A DNA stretch of 64,000 nucleotides from contig JAYRKY010000001.1 in NCBI GenBank assembly GCA_041905525.1, positions 1 to 64,000 on the forward strand, given 5' to 3'. Made by a program: the position numbers and the translations under genes. This DNA comes from SHVO01 sp041905525. Lineage in GTDB: Bacteria > Pseudomonadota > Alphaproteobacteria > Rhodospirillales > Rhodospirillaceae. The notes beneath the pieces are model-generated. The model did not search any database. It worked only from the letters and a program-made list of their open reading frames with translations, and was not told the DNA's origin. Positions 1 to 8,949 of this stretch are shown one piece after another. How positions within the stretch are numbered: the first letter of the stretch is position 1; every line of letters begins with the position of its first letter.

Positions 1-594
1 CCTCTGCTCGAGCATGGTCTCCATCCGCTTGCGCTTCTCGATGAGCCCGGCGGTGGCGGCCGCGGCCTGCTCGCGCTGTTCCGTCACCTGCGCGCGCGTC
101 CGGTAGAGATCCGCGAGATCGGCCTGCAGCGCCGCGGTCGATTGCTTGATGTTGGGCAGCGCCGCGCGCAGCAGGATGGCGGTGCGCACCGCATCGTCGG
201 GCGACAGGGGATTGAGGGTGAGCGCGTCCGCCGGGCGCAAGGCGAGGCGTTCCAGCGCCAGCAGCGCCTCGCGCATCTGCGCGTCGCGGCGGCCCAGGGC
301 CTCGCTGGCGCGCGCGGCGCCCGCCTCCAGCTCCGCGATCCGGTTCTCCATCACGAGCAGCGAATATTCCTGCTCCTGGATGTCCTTGGCGAGATCGATG
401 GACTCTTTACGCAACCGCTCGATCTCGCGCGCCGTTGCATTCGCTTCGTTTGCGAGACGCTGGCTTTCCGTTTCGCTTTGCTTGAGGTCGCGCTCGAGCG
501 CCTTGAGCTGCGCGGGGTCCGGAGCCTGCGCAAATGAAGGCGTCGCGGCAAGCGCCGCGGCGACACAAAGGATGTGAAGGCTACGCGCCCGCAC
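1..594 (-). CDS. EnvC-like murein hydrolase activator, N-terminal part (cut by window edge)
   Basis: The 198 visible residues read without a stop from a GTG at 594 to the window edge. They begin with a signal peptide (RARSLHILCVAAALAATPSFAQ) followed by a long charged heptad-rich coiled coil with runs such as LERDLKQSETESQRL. This layout, placed directly after gpmI, matches EnvC/NlpD-type activators of periplasmic amidases in septal peptidoglycan splitting; the C-terminal LytM/M23 domain would lie outside the window. The GTG start overlaps the end of gpmI by 14 bases, which suggests translational coupling. The family is inferred from the coiled coil and the gene order; another coiled-coil exported protein is possible. 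Confidence 0.7.
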   Translation of the reverse strand, partial: MRARSLHILCVAAALAATPSFAQAPDPAQLKALERDLKQSETESQRLANEANATAREIERLRKESIDLAKDIQEQEYSLLVMENRIAELEAGAARASEALGRRDAQMREALLALERLALRPADALTLNPLSPDDAVRTAILLRAALPNIKQSTAALQADLADLYRTRAQVTEQREQAAAATAGLIEKRKRMETMLEQR

Positions 595-2197
595 GGCTCG
601 CGATCGATGTTGCGTTCGCGGTGCCCGCCGTGTGGACCAGCAGGGACGTTCCGCTCATCTCGACGGGTTTCGCAAGCCCCAGCAGCTCCAGCACTGTCGG
701 CGCAATATCGGCAAGACGTCCATTGCGGAGAGTCGCGACATCGGTCGGACCGTTCACCAAAACAGCCGGAACCACGCCGACCGTATGCTGCGTGTGCGGC
801 TCGTGCGTGCTGGGATCCGTCATCATTTCGAGATTGCCGTGGTCGGCGCAGATCAGCATCGCGCCGCCCGACTTTTTCAACGCCGCTTCCAGCCGCGCCA
901 AGCACGCGTCAATCGTTTCCGCCGCCTTGATCGCGGCGTGCAATATGCCGGTATGTCCGACCATATCGCCGTTGGCGTAATTGACGATGATGACGTCGAA
1001 GCGCGCGTTTTCGATCGCATCCACGATGCGATCCGTCACGTCCGGCGCGCTCATTTCGGGCTGCAAGTCGTAGGTGGCGACCTTCGGGCTGGGAATAAGG
1101 ATGCGTTCCTCACCCGGAAATTCCTGCTCGACGCCGCCGTTCAGGAAAAACGTGACGTGCGCGTACTTCTCTGTTTCCGCGATCCGCAGTTGCTTCAGGC
1201 CGGCCTCGCTGATGATCTGGCCCAACGTGTGTGCGCCGCTTTCGGCGGGGAACATCACGGTCATATAGGTGTTGTGCGCTTGTGAATATTCCGTCAGCCC
1301 GGTGGCGGCGGCGAAGGCGATGGTTCGCGCCCGCGCGAAGCCCTCGAACGTCGGCCACAACAGCGCGGACAGGATTTCGCGGGCGCGGTCGGCGCGGAAG
1401 TTCGCCATGAGGACGCCGTCGCCATCCTTCATCCCTTTGTAATCACCGATGGCGGTGGGCAGCATGAATTCATCGGTCATGCGCTCGGCGTACGAGGCGC
1501 GGATCGCCGCGAGCGGATCGGCGGCATGATTGCCTTTCGCCTCGGTCATGGCGAGATAGGCCTTCTCGACCCGGTCCCACCGCTTGTCCCGATCCATCCC
1601 GTAGTAGCGTCCGCCCACCGTCGCGATATTCGTGCGTGTAAGGTCGGCGATGCTTTTCTCGAACTGCTCCATGAAGCCGAGGCCGGACGAGGGCGGTGTA
1701 TCGCGGCCGTCCATCAGCGCATGGATCGCGACCGGCACTCCGGCCTGATCGAGGATGCGCGCGAGCGCGGCCATCTGATCCATGTGAGAGTGCACGCCGC
1801 CTGGCGAGAGCAGCCCGACCATATGCGCGGTGCCTCCTGACGTCTTGAGCTTGGCGATGAAGTCGGTCAGAGCCGGGATCGTCTTGAGGCTCCCGCTGGC
1901 GATGGCGGCGTCGATGCGGGGAAGGTCCTGCATCATCACGCGCCCGGCGCCGATGTTCATATGGCCGACTTCGGAATTTCCCATTTGCCCGGGCGGCAGG
2001 CCCACATCGAGACCGCTGGTCTCCACCAGGCTGTGAGGGCAGGTCGTCGCCAGCCGGTTCCAGGTCGGCACGTTGGCCAGGGCAATGGCGTTATCGGTCC
2101 GTTCGACGCGGTGGCCCCATCCGTCCAAAATGGCAAGCACGACCGGACGGGGGCGGGTCTCTTTCTTGCGGGACTCGGTGCTGACGGCGACGTTCAT
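581..2197 (-). CDS. gpmI: 2,3-bisphosphoglycerate-independent phosphoglycerate mutase
   Basis: This enzyme interconverts 3- and 2-phosphoglycerate in glycolysis and gluconeogenesis, using two Mn2+ ions and a phosphoserine intermediate. The 538-residue length is usual for the alkaline-phosphatase-superfamily iPGM. It shows the N-terminal metal motif LAILDGWG (about residues 21-28), the catalytic Ser in GNSEVGHMNIG (Ser75), HMDGRDTPP-like substrate residues (ALMDGRDTPP), and late metal ligands in ICADHGN and PHTQHTVG. It is transcribed with the envC-like gene, which overlaps its 3' end. A perfect TATAAT lies 13 bases upstream of the ATG, so its leader should be very short. Confidence 0.97.
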   Translation of the reverse strand: MNVAVSTESRKKETRPRPVVLAILDGWGHRVERTDNAIALANVPTWNRLATTCPHSLVETSGLDVGLPPGQMGNSEVGHMNIGAGRVMMQDLPRIDAAIASGSLKTIPALTDFIAKLKTSGGTAHMVGLLSPGGVHSHMDQMAALARILDQAGVPVAIHALMDGRDTPPSSGLGFMEQFEKSIADLTRTNIATVGGRYYGMDRDKRWDRVEKAYLAMTEAKGNHAADPLAAIRASYAERMTDEFMLPTAIGDYKGMKDGDGVLMANFRADRAREILSALLWPTFEGFARARTIAFAAATGLTEYSQAHNTYMTVMFPAESGAHTLGQIISEAGLKQLRIAETEKYAHVTFFLNGGVEQEFPGEERILIPSPKVATYDLQPEMSAPDVTDRIVDAIENARFDVIIVNYANGDMVGHTGILHAAIKAAETIDACLARLEAALKKSGGAMLICADHGNLEMMTDPSTHEPHTQHTVGVVPAVLVNGPTDVATLRNGRLADIAPTVLELLGLAKPVEMSGTSLLVHTAGTANATSIASRAGA

Positions 2198-2210
2198 GAT
2201 GACCTGGCGG

Positions 2211-2216
2211 ATTATA
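2211..2216 (-). promoter_or_regulatory. Candidate -10 box of gpmI
   Basis: On the minus strand this reads TATAAT, a perfect -10 hexamer, with only 13 bases between it and the gpmI ATG at 2197. A start site near 2204 would leave a leader of about 7 bases. No convincing -35 box is present 17-18 bases upstream, where the sequence is C-rich. Confidence 0.45.
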
Positions 2217-2377
2217 TCCTAATCGGCGGTGCCCGGGGGCCAAAGACGGCCGGGCGCGGAGGGGCGCGAAAGACCCCTGATTTGGGGTCCTTTTGAGCCT
2301 TCGGAAATGGGCTGGCAATCAAAAAAACGCAGCTACGCGAATAAGTTGTGCGCCGGGCGGACAATCTTCCTCAGGCC

Positions 2378-2408
2378 TTGCTTCCGCGCCGCTCCCATCT
2401 GATATAGT
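2378..2408 (+). promoter_or_regulatory. Promoter of the SRP RNA gene
   Basis: TTGCTT at 2378-2383 and TATAGT at 2403-2408 are separated by 19 bases. The expected start, 6-7 bases after the -10 box, falls at about 2414, where the terminal stem of the SRP RNA begins. The fit with the RNA end supports the assignment, although the spacer is slightly long. Confidence 0.6.
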
Positions 2409-2413
2409 GCCCC

Positions 2414-2513
2414 TCGAGAGGCTGGCGATGGACGGACCCCTCGCCAACCCGGTCAGGTCCGGAAGGAAGCAGCCGTAACGAGTTTCGGTTCGGGTCGTCG
2501 TCCAGTCTCTCAC
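2414..2513 (+). ncRNA. ffs: Signal recognition particle RNA (bacterial small type, 4.5S)
   Basis: This is the RNA scaffold that binds Ffh to target nascent membrane proteins. The near-invariant tip sequence GGTCAGGTCCGGAAGGAAGC is at about 2451-2470, followed by AGCC, and forms the Ffh-binding asymmetric loops. The ends pair as a long hairpin: GAGAGGCTGG (2416-2425) pairs with CCAGTCTCTC (2502-2511) with one G-U. The length of about 100 nt fits the small SRP RNA without an Alu domain. It sits just upstream of dnaX, a common bacterial arrangement. The ends are inferred from pairing and may be off by a few bases. Confidence 0.95.
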
Positions 2514-2575
2514 CTTACCTTTGCCCGCACTTCCCGGACTTTGATGACCCCCCTGACGACGCAAGGGATCAGCCC

Positions 2576-4240
2576 GTGACCGATCAGCAGTCCACGGACG
2601 CCGCCGGGGAATATCAGGTCCTCGCCCGCAAATACCGGCCGACGACGTTCGAGGCCCTGCGCGGCCAGGACGCGCTCGTCCGTACCCTCACCAACGCCAT
2701 CACCTCGGGTCGCCTCGCCCACGGATATATGCTGACCGGCGTCCGCGGTGTCGGGAAGACGACCACCGCCCGTCTGATCGCGCGCGCGCTGAATTGCGTC
2801 GGCGCCGACGGCAAGGGCGGTCCCACGCCGACGCCGTGCGGTGTGTGTGTCCACTGCACCGCCATCGCCGAAGACCGTCACGTGGATGTCCTCGAGATGG
2901 ACGCCGCCAGCCGCACCGGCATCGACGACATCCGCGAACTCCTGGAAGGCGTGCGCTATCGCCCGGTCTCTGCCCGCTACAAGATCTACATCATCGACGA
3001 AGTGCACATGCTCTCGGACAAGGCGTTCAACGCCTTGCTCAAAACGCTGGAAGAGCCGCCCGAGCATGTGAAGTTCATTTTCGCGACCACGGAAATTCGC
3101 AAGGTTCCGATCACGGTCCTGTCGCGCTGCCAGAGGTTCGACCTTCGCCGGATCGAAAGCGCGACCCTTCAAAAGCTCTTCTCCGACGTCAGCGCGAAGG
3201 AGGGCGCCGCAGTCGACGAAGGCGCGCTTGCCCTGATCGCGCGCGCGGCCGACGGCTCGGCGCGCGATGGTCTGTCCATCCTTGATCAGGCGATCTCGCA
3301 GGCCGGCGGCAAGCAGGTGAGCGAGACGGCGGTGCGCGACATGCTCGGTCTCGCCGACCGCGCTCTGGTGTTCGATCTGCTCGAAGCGGTCATGAGCGGC
3401 GATGTCAAGACGGCGCTCGATGTCCTTGCCGGCCAATACGCCGCGGGGGCGAGCCCTGTCGTCGTGCTTCAGGACTTGCTGGAACTCGTGCATTGGCTGA
3501 CGCGCTTGAAGGTTGCGCCCGACGGCGCGGCCGATCCGGCGCTTGCGGAAAACGAACGCACGCGCGGCGGTGCGATGGCTGAGAAGCTCGGCATGAGCGT
3601 GCTGACGCGCGCGTGGCAGATGCTCCTGAAGGGCCTTGGCGAAGCGCGCGCCGCGCCGATGCCGCTGCAGGCCGTTGAAATGGTCTTGGTGCGGCTCGCC
3701 TATGCCGCGGATCTCCCGACCCCGGCCGACGCGGTGAAGTCGCTTGAAGCCGGAGGCGCGGTTGCCGCGCGGGCGCCGACACCTGCGCCGGTGCGTCCCG
3801 CGCCGCGCCCAACCATGACCGCCACGGCGATCGCCACCGAACACATGCCGCAGCCCGCGGTCAGCGCGGCGCCGCAAGCCGTCGCCGAACCTTTGCCGCA
3901 GCCTCAGTCTTTCGCCGAGGTGGTGAAGCTTTTCGTCGCCAAGCGCGAAGCGGTGCTGTCGACGCATCTTCATCGCAATGTGCATCTCGTGCGGTTCGAG
4001 CAGGGGTTGATCGAATTCAAGCCCGCGCGCCTTGCGCCCGGCGACCTTGCCGGCCAGGTTGGCAAAATGCTGACGAACTGGACCGGACAGCGGTGGGTCG
4101 TGAGCGTCTCCAACGCCGGCGGCGCGCCGACGCTCTACGATCAGGAGATCGAAGCCGCGAAATCCGATCCCCTTGTCAAATCCATCCTCGAAGCCTTCCC
4201 CGGCGCGACAGTCGAAGCGATCAAGCCGGCGGAAAAATAA
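2576..4240 (+). CDS. dnaX: DNA polymerase III subunit gamma/tau (clamp loader)
   Basis: This is the AAA+ motor of the replicative clamp loader. The Walker A motif GVRGVGKT lies at about residues 55-62, a four-cysteine zinc module (C74, C88, C91, C94) follows, then Walker B in YIIDEVHML, and sensor/Arg-finger sequences in FATTEIRKVP and SRCQRFDLRR. A Pro/Ala-rich linker begins near residue 395, and the tail resembles tau domain V. The start is a GTG; the nearby ATG at 2543 is out of frame. ybaB and recR follow, the conserved dnaX-ybaB-recR cluster. I saw no obvious A-rich slippery site for gamma production. Confidence 0.97.
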   Translation: MTDQQSTDAAGEYQVLARKYRPTTFEALRGQDALVRTLTNAITSGRLAHGYMLTGVRGVGKTTTARLIARALNCVGADGKGGPTPTPCGVCVHCTAIAEDRHVDVLEMDAASRTGIDDIRELLEGVRYRPVSARYKIYIIDEVHMLSDKAFNALLKTLEEPPEHVKFIFATTEIRKVPITVLSRCQRFDLRRIESATLQKLFSDVSAKEGAAVDEGALALIARAADGSARDGLSILDQAISQAGGKQVSETAVRDMLGLADRALVFDLLEAVMSGDVKTALDVLAGQYAAGASPVVVLQDLLELVHWLTRLKVAPDGAADPALAENERTRGGAMAEKLGMSVLTRAWQMLLKGLGEARAAPMPLQAVEMVLVRLAYAADLPTPADAVKSLEAGGAVAARAPTPAPVRPAPRPTMTATAIATEHMPQPAVSAAPQAVAEPLPQPQSFAEVVKLFVAKREAVLSTHLHRNVHLVRFEQGLIEFKPARLAPGDLAGQVGKMLTNWTGQRWVVSVSNAGGAPTLYDQEIEAAKSDPLVKSILEAFPGATVEAIKPAEK

Positions 4241-4288
4241 TCCGAGCGACGGAAGGTATGGCCTTCCGCGCATTCTTGAAGGAAGACG

Positions 4289-4612
4289 ATGAAGAATCTC
4301 GGCAACATCATGAAGCAAGTGCAGGACATGCAGACCCGCATGTCCGAGATGCAGGAGAAGCTGGCCGATCTGGAGATGACCGGTGCGGCGGGGGCCGGCA
4401 TGGTCCAGGCGACGCTGAATGGACGCAGCGAACTCAAGCGCATGAAGATTGATCCGAGTCTGCTTAAACCCGAGGACGCCGAAGTGCTCGAGGATTTGAT
4501 CGTCGCCGCCGTGAACGACGCGCGCGGCAAGGTCGAGCGTCATGCCCAGGAAGAAATGAGCAAGCTCACCGGCGGCCTGCCGCTGCCCCCGGGTTTCAAA
4601 CTGCCGTTCTAG
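4289..4612 (+). CDS. ybaB: YbaB/EbfC family nucleoid-associated protein
   Basis: A 107-residue dimeric DNA-binding protein associated with the nucleoid and genetically linked to recR-dependent repair. It has the typical helical N-terminus (MKNLGNIMKQVQDMQ), a central beta region with the family turn GAAGAGMVQATLNG, and a Gly/Pro-rich C-terminus (GGLPLPPGF). It lies 48 bases after dnaX, and its stop codon directly abuts the recR start, so the two are almost certainly co-translated. Confidence 0.95.
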   Translation: MKNLGNIMKQVQDMQTRMSEMQEKLADLEMTGAAGAGMVQATLNGRSELKRMKIDPSLLKPEDAEVLEDLIVAAVNDARGKVERHAQEEMSKLTGGLPLPPGFKLPF

Positions 4613-5206
4613 ATGGCCGGTCCGCAAATCGAAGCGCTGATCCGGCAGCTTTCGAAGCTCCCGGGTCTCGGCCCGCGGTCGGCGCGGCGTATCGCGCTCG
4701 CGCTGATCAAGCGCCGGGAATCGTTGCTCGATCCCCTGATCCAAACGCTGGCCGCGGCCTCGGAGTCGGTGAAAGTCTGTTCGCGCTGCGGCAACTTCGA
4801 CAGCACCGATCCTTGCACCATCTGCAACGACCCGCGCCGCGATCCGGCGCTGATCTGTGTGGTTGAGGACGTGGCCGATCTCTGGGCGCTGGAGCGCACG
4901 GGGGCCTTTCGCGGCCGCTATCCTGTCACCGGCGGACTGCTTTCGCCTTTGGATGGAATCGGTCCCTCGGATCTTCGGATCGATCGTCTTGTGGGCCGAG
5001 CCGAGTCGCCCGAGGTCCGGGAGGTGGTGCTGGCTTTATCCGCCACGGTCGACGGCCAAACCACGGCGCATTACATCGCCGAGCGCCTGGCGGAGACAAA
5101 GACGACCGTGTCGGGGCTCGCCCACGGCATGCCGATCGGGGGTGAGTTGGACTATCTCGACGACGGAACCATCGCCGCCGCGCTGACCGCCCGCCGCCCC
5201 GTCTAA
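4613..5206 (+). CDS. recR: Recombination mediator RecR
   Basis: RecR works with RecF and RecO to load RecA on gapped DNA. The 197 residues show the N-terminal helix-hairpin-helix (LPGLGPRSARRIALALI), a zinc finger of the pattern CSRCGNF...CTIC at about residues 57-72, a Toprim domain (ICVVEDVADLWALE), and a Walker-B-like tail (THGM-type sequence LAHGMPIGGELDYLDDGT). The start codon immediately follows the ybaB stop, the usual alphaproteobacterial arrangement. Confidence 0.97.
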   Translation: MAGPQIEALIRQLSKLPGLGPRSARRIALALIKRRESLLDPLIQTLAAASESVKVCSRCGNFDSTDPCTICNDPRRDPALICVVEDVADLWALERTGAFRGRYPVTGGLLSPLDGIGPSDLRIDRLVGRAESPEVREVVLALSATVDGQTTAHYIAERLAETKTTVSGLAHGMPIGGELDYLDDGTIAAALTARRPV

Positions 5207-5335
5207 GTTCTCAATTTCGCAACCTTTCGGCGTCACGCCTGTGCCATAATTCACTCATATATTTTAGGGTGACAAAGAACTGCTTCGCGCGAGGGGCCCC
5301 TGTCGGCGACGCCCGCGCGGTTTCTGGAGGAACGT

Positions 5336-6043
5336 ATGTTGAAACCGTTTTTTGCCGCGGTTGCCGCGGTGCTTATGCTGGCCGGGTGCGCCGGTCCCCG
5401 CTATGTCACGTCGGATGTCACGCGCTACAACGCGATGTCCGAATCTCCGCAAGGCAAGACCTTCGCGATCGTCGCGCTGGATGACGATCAACAGTCGAGC
5501 TTCGCGTTCAAACAATTCGGCGACCTCATGAATCAGCGCCTGTCCGCTGTCGGGATGCGCCAGTACACCGGCACCGGCGGGCCGACGAACGCGGATTACG
5601 TTGTGACGCTGCGCTATGCGGTGTACGGCCCCAGCGCCGATGTGCGCTCTACCTGGTCCGGCTTCGGCGCCAGCGCCGGATTCGGATACGGCTATGGTTT
5701 CGGCCGCCCGTATTGGGCGCGCGGTCCGTTCGGCTATATGGGCTACGATCCGTTCTGGGATGACCGCTACGACATCACGACCCGGCAGGTGTTCACCCGC
5801 CGCGTGGAAGTGAATGTCTTCCGCGGGTCCACCTACAACTCGGAGCGAAAGGATCGCGTGTTCGAAGGCCGGGCGGTCAGTTCAGGACTCAACCCGCAGA
5901 TCGAGCCGGTGATGCCGTACATTCTCGATGCGATCTTCCAGGAATTCCCTGGCCGCTCGGGCGAAACCAAGACCGTGACGGTCCAGGTTCCGGAGAATAT
6001 CGAGAAGAGCGCCAATCGCCCGGCGACCAGCTCGGCGTACTAA
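5336..6043 (+). CDS. DUF4136-like outer-membrane lipoprotein
   Basis: The 235-residue product starts with a lipoprotein signal (MLKPFFAAVAAVLMLAGC), with Cys18 as the lipidation site. The mature part has a DUF4136-like shape: a beta-strand start (KTFAIVALDDDQQSSF), a region predicting a variable inner loop rich in Gly/Tyr/Phe (GFGYGYGFGRPYW), and a strand/helix end (ILDAIFQEFPG). The function is unknown; such proteins are envelope lipoproteins of many proteobacteria. A GGAGG-type ribosome site precedes the ATG. The gene stands alone and ends in a strong terminator shared with the convergent rmuC. Confidence 0.75.
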   Translation: MLKPFFAAVAAVLMLAGCAGPRYVTSDVTRYNAMSESPQGKTFAIVALDDDQQSSFAFKQFGDLMNQRLSAVGMRQYTGTGGPTNADYVVTLRYAVYGPSADVRSTWSGFGASAGFGYGYGFGRPYWARGPFGYMGYDPFWDDRYDITTRQVFTRRVEVNVFRGSTYNSERKDRVFEGRAVSSGLNPQIEPVMPYILDAIFQEFPGRSGETKTVTVQVPENIEKSANRPATSSAY

Positions 6044-6063
6044 ACGCGCGACATTCCAAATGG

Positions 6064-6100
6064 AGAAAGGCCGGGTCCTTGTGATCCGGCCTTTTTCTTT
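6064..6100. terminator. Bidirectional intrinsic terminator between the DUF4136-like gene and rmuC
   Basis: AAAGGCCGG at 6066-6074 pairs with CCGGCCTTT beginning at 6086. The stem is flanked by A-rich sequence on one side and TTTTTCTTT on the other, so it can stop transcription from both converging genes. Confidence 0.85.
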
Positions 6101-6105
6101 CGCGA

Positions 6106-7260
6106 TCAGTCCGCGATGGCGCGAAGCTGGGTCACGTTGTCGGTGCTCACCTGAGCGGCCGGCTCGACCTCGAGCGGGATGTTCTCGATCTTATGTCCGC
6201 GGTCCACGATCTTGTTCGTCGAGATCAGGATTTCCTTCACGTCCTTCTGCGTCTGCTCGAAGTGCGTGCCCAGCGCGCCGACACGTTTGTCCAGCCGCTC
6301 CACATCCTTCGTCAGCTCGCCGATCTCCTTTTGGATGATGTGCGCCTGCTCGCGCATGCGCGCGTCCTTGAGGATCGTGCGGACGGTGTTCAGCGTCGCC
6401 ATGAGCGTCGTCGGCGAAACGATGTACACGCGGCGCCGGAAGCCTTCCTCCACTACTTGCGGGAAGCGGTCGTGCAGTTCGGCAAACACGGACTCCGCGG
6501 GAACGAACATGATCGCGGAATCGGCCGTTTCGCCCGGCACGATGTACTTTTCGGCGATGTCCTTGATGTGCTTGAGCACGTCGGTGCGGAAGGCGGCTTC
6601 GGCGGCGGTGCGGGCGCGCTCGTCAGCCGCGTTCGCGAGCTGGACAAAGGCTTCGTGCGGATACTTTGAATCGACCGCGATGATGCCGGGTGGGTTCGGA
6701 AGGCGAATGACGCAATCGGCGCGCTTACCGTTGGTCAGGGTCACCTGGAAGTCGTAGGCCCCGCGCGGCAGCATGTTCCGGACCAGATCTTCCATCTGAG
6801 TCTGGCCGATCGCCCCGCGCGCTTGTTTGTTGGAAAGAATATCTTGGAGACCGACGACTTCGGCCGAGAGCTCTGTGATGTTTTTCTGCGCGGCGTCGAT
6901 CACCGCGAGCCGCTCGGACAGCGCGCCCAACGCCTCGAAGTTTTTACTGGCCGTCTTCTCCAGATTTTCGCCGACTTTGCGGGTCACGTCGGAAAGCCGG
7001 TCCTCCAGCAATTTCCGCACGCTGGTCTCCTGGGCGCGCAGTTGCTCGGCCATATGGTTCTGCGCGGCCGATTGGCTTTCCGCCATCTGAGCGAGGCGAC
7101 CGGCCAGCATGCTCTGCGCCTCGGCGAGGCGGGTCGCGGTGTCGCTCAGTTGCGCCATCTGCGCGGTGCCGGTGTCACCCCGTCCGCGCAGAAGCATCGC
7201 CAGGATGCCCGCCGCGATGACGATGGAACCGCCGATGATGAGCGCCGTTAAAGCATCCAT
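6106..7260 (-). CDS. rmuC: DNA recombination protein RmuC homologue
   Basis: The product has 384 residues. An N-terminal membrane anchor (TALIIGGSIVIAAGILAML) is followed by a long coiled coil (about residues 30-140) and then the RmuC nuclease-like domain, with conserved stretches AVDSKYPHEAF, IMFVPAESVFAEL and VSPTTLMATLNTV. RmuC proteins limit inversions at short inverted repeats; the nuclease activity is inferred from a restriction-endonuclease-like fold. The gene is monocistronic and shares a terminator with its convergent neighbour. Confidence 0.93.
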   Translation of the reverse strand: MDALTALIIGGSIVIAAGILAMLLRGRGDTGTAQMAQLSDTATRLAEAQSMLAGRLAQMAESQSAAQNHMAEQLRAQETSVRKLLEDRLSDVTRKVGENLEKTASKNFEALGALSERLAVIDAAQKNITELSAEVVGLQDILSNKQARGAIGQTQMEDLVRNMLPRGAYDFQVTLTNGKRADCVIRLPNPPGIIAVDSKYPHEAFVQLANAADERARTAAEAAFRTDVLKHIKDIAEKYIVPGETADSAIMFVPAESVFAELHDRFPQVVEEGFRRRVYIVSPTTLMATLNTVRTILKDARMREQAHIIQKEIGELTKDVERLDKRVGALGTHFEQTQKDVKEILISTNKIVDRGHKIENIPLEVEPAAQVSTDNVTQLRAIAD

Positions 7261-7303
7261 ATCCGATTAAACCCCGAGAATTACGTCTCTTTTGACGCGT
7301 AAA

Positions 7304-7321
7304 TATTGCAGGGTTGCAATA
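7304..7321. promoter_or_regulatory. Inverted repeat between divergent rmuC and the DUF4139 gene
   Basis: TATTGCA and TGCAATA flank a GGGT loop, a perfect 7-base arm repeat in an otherwise AT-rich patch between two divergent genes. It could be an operator or a small hairpin. No regulator is known for it. Confidence 0.3.
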
Positions 7322-7413
7322 GTGTGTTCGCCCCAACCGTGCCATCATCCGCAGCCTATAAGAAGCTAAATCAATTCCGGTCTGCGGACCACGCCTTAAC
7401 GATACGAGCGATC

Positions 7414-8850
7414 ATGCACCTCGCCCAAATCTCCGTCTTCGCCCTGACGCTGTCCCTGGCTCTGTCCGCGCACGCGCAAACCGTCGATGTCCCGGCCGCG
7501 ACCGGCAATGCGGACTTGACCATCTACAACAATAATTTCGCGATGGTGCGCGAACGCCGCACGTTCAAGATGCCGGGCGCTTCTGCGCAGCTGGTCATGG
7601 GCGGCGTGCCGCGCGAGCTTCAGCCGGAGACGGCTTTCCTTCAGGTCCTGAAGGGCGATGCCGTGCGCGTCACCGAACAGGTATTCAACTTCGATGTGCT
7701 GACGCCCTCGAAGCTCCTGGAGCGCGCTGTGGGCACTGAAGTGTCCGTGATTTCCGTAAACCCAGGCAATGGCCGCGAAGTGACCGAGCGGGCGCGCGTG
7801 CTGAGCGTCGCTGAAGGCCTCGTGCTTGAAATCAACGGCAAGGTTCACACCAACCATCCGGGGCGGATCGTTTTCGATTCGGTGCCGGCGGGGGTGAGGG
7901 CACGGCCGACACTGATCATGTCGGCGACCGGAAAAGGCGCGCAGGATGTCGATGCGGAGCTGAGTTATCTGACTGGCGGGCTGTCGTGGCACCCCGACTA
8001 CGTGGCGCAGTACGATTCCGACAGCAACCGCATGACGCTGCTGGCGTGGGCAACCGTGACCAACGGCACCAGCACCGACTTCCCCAACGCCAAGATGAAG
8101 CTGATCGCCGGCGCCGTGAACCGCACGGGTCCCATGGCGCCGATGCCCGCCGCGCCGATGATGGCGCGCGCGGCCATGAAAGCCGAAGCGGCCGACATGG
8201 GCCAGTCGTTCGGCGGCGGGGTCGCGCCGACGGCCGGGCTCACCACCCACGTTTACACCATTCCCAAACTGACAAGTCTCGGTCCCTTCGAGACCAAGCA
8301 GCTCGGGCTTCTCAACAGTCCGTCTGTCCAGGTGCGCCGGCAAGTCACGGTGCGGGCGGAGCAGTATGTGTTTACCCAGGCGATGCGCGGCGTGCAGCCG
8401 GAGAGCCGCGCCAACGTCGAACTGATTCTCAAGAACGATGCCGCCGCTAAACTCGGCGTTCCTCTGCCCGCGGGCGTGGTGCGTGTCTATGGCGCCGACG
8501 CCGAAGGTGCGCCGCAGTTTTTGGGCGAGGATCGCATCGACCATACGCCTGTCGGAGGGGAGGTCACCCTCAACCTCGGCAACGACTTCGACATCCCCGT
8601 CCAACGCGAGCAGCTCACCTATGTGCGCGCCACCGACAACATCACCCTCACGACGTGGCGGGTGACTGTCTCCAACGCGAAGTCGCGCCCGGTCACTGTG
8701 CGCGTCATCGAGCCGATCCCGGGCTCGTGGGAGATCGCCAAGGAGTCTCACCCGCATACCAAGCAGGACGCGGGCTCGGCCCTCTGGAACTTGGAAGTTC
8801 CGGCCAAGGGCAAGGTTGTCCTGGAGTACAGCGCCCGCATCACCCTGTAA
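7414..8850 (+). CDS. Exported DUF4139 domain protein
   Basis: From the ATG at 7414 the protein begins with a clean signal peptide (MHLAQISVFALTLSLALSAHA), so the in-frame upstream extension to 7306 is unlikely to be translated. The mature protein of about 457 residues is beta-rich throughout, with DUF4139 features such as YLTGGLSWHPDYVAQYD and, near the C-terminus, RVIEPIPGSWEI. Proteins of this family are secreted or envelope proteins of unknown function. A Met/Ala/Pro-rich stretch (MAPMPAAPMMARAAM) interrupts the domain near residue 240. The gene is followed 100 bases later by def. Confidence 0.8.
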   Translation: MHLAQISVFALTLSLALSAHAQTVDVPAATGNADLTIYNNNFAMVRERRTFKMPGASAQLVMGGVPRELQPETAFLQVLKGDAVRVTEQVFNFDVLTPSKLLERAVGTEVSVISVNPGNGREVTERARVLSVAEGLVLEINGKVHTNHPGRIVFDSVPAGVRARPTLIMSATGKGAQDVDAELSYLTGGLSWHPDYVAQYDSDSNRMTLLAWATVTNGTSTDFPNAKMKLIAGAVNRTGPMAPMPAAPMMARAAMKAEAADMGQSFGGGVAPTAGLTTHVYTIPKLTSLGPFETKQLGLLNSPSVQVRRQVTVRAEQYVFTQAMRGVQPESRANVELILKNDAAAKLGVPLPAGVVRVYGADAEGAPQFLGEDRIDHTPVGGEVTLNLGNDFDIPVQREQLTYVRATDNITLTTWRVTVSNAKSRPVTVRVIEPIPGSWEIAKESHPHTKQDAGSALWNLEVPAKGKVVLEYSARITL

Positions 8851-8949
8851 CCCCGAAGCTGGTGGTCTGGGCGGGTGGCGTCGGCGGGTGGTCTGGGCTG
8901 CGGGTCTGTTGTTGACGGGCTCGCGCCCGGGCCTTATCTCACCTCCATC

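Noticed and set aside
2510..4744. Long open frame on the minus strand across dnaX
   Set aside because: It is antisense to dnaX, ybaB and part of recR, rich in Arg/His/Gly, has no domain, and arises from high-GC third positions of the real genes.
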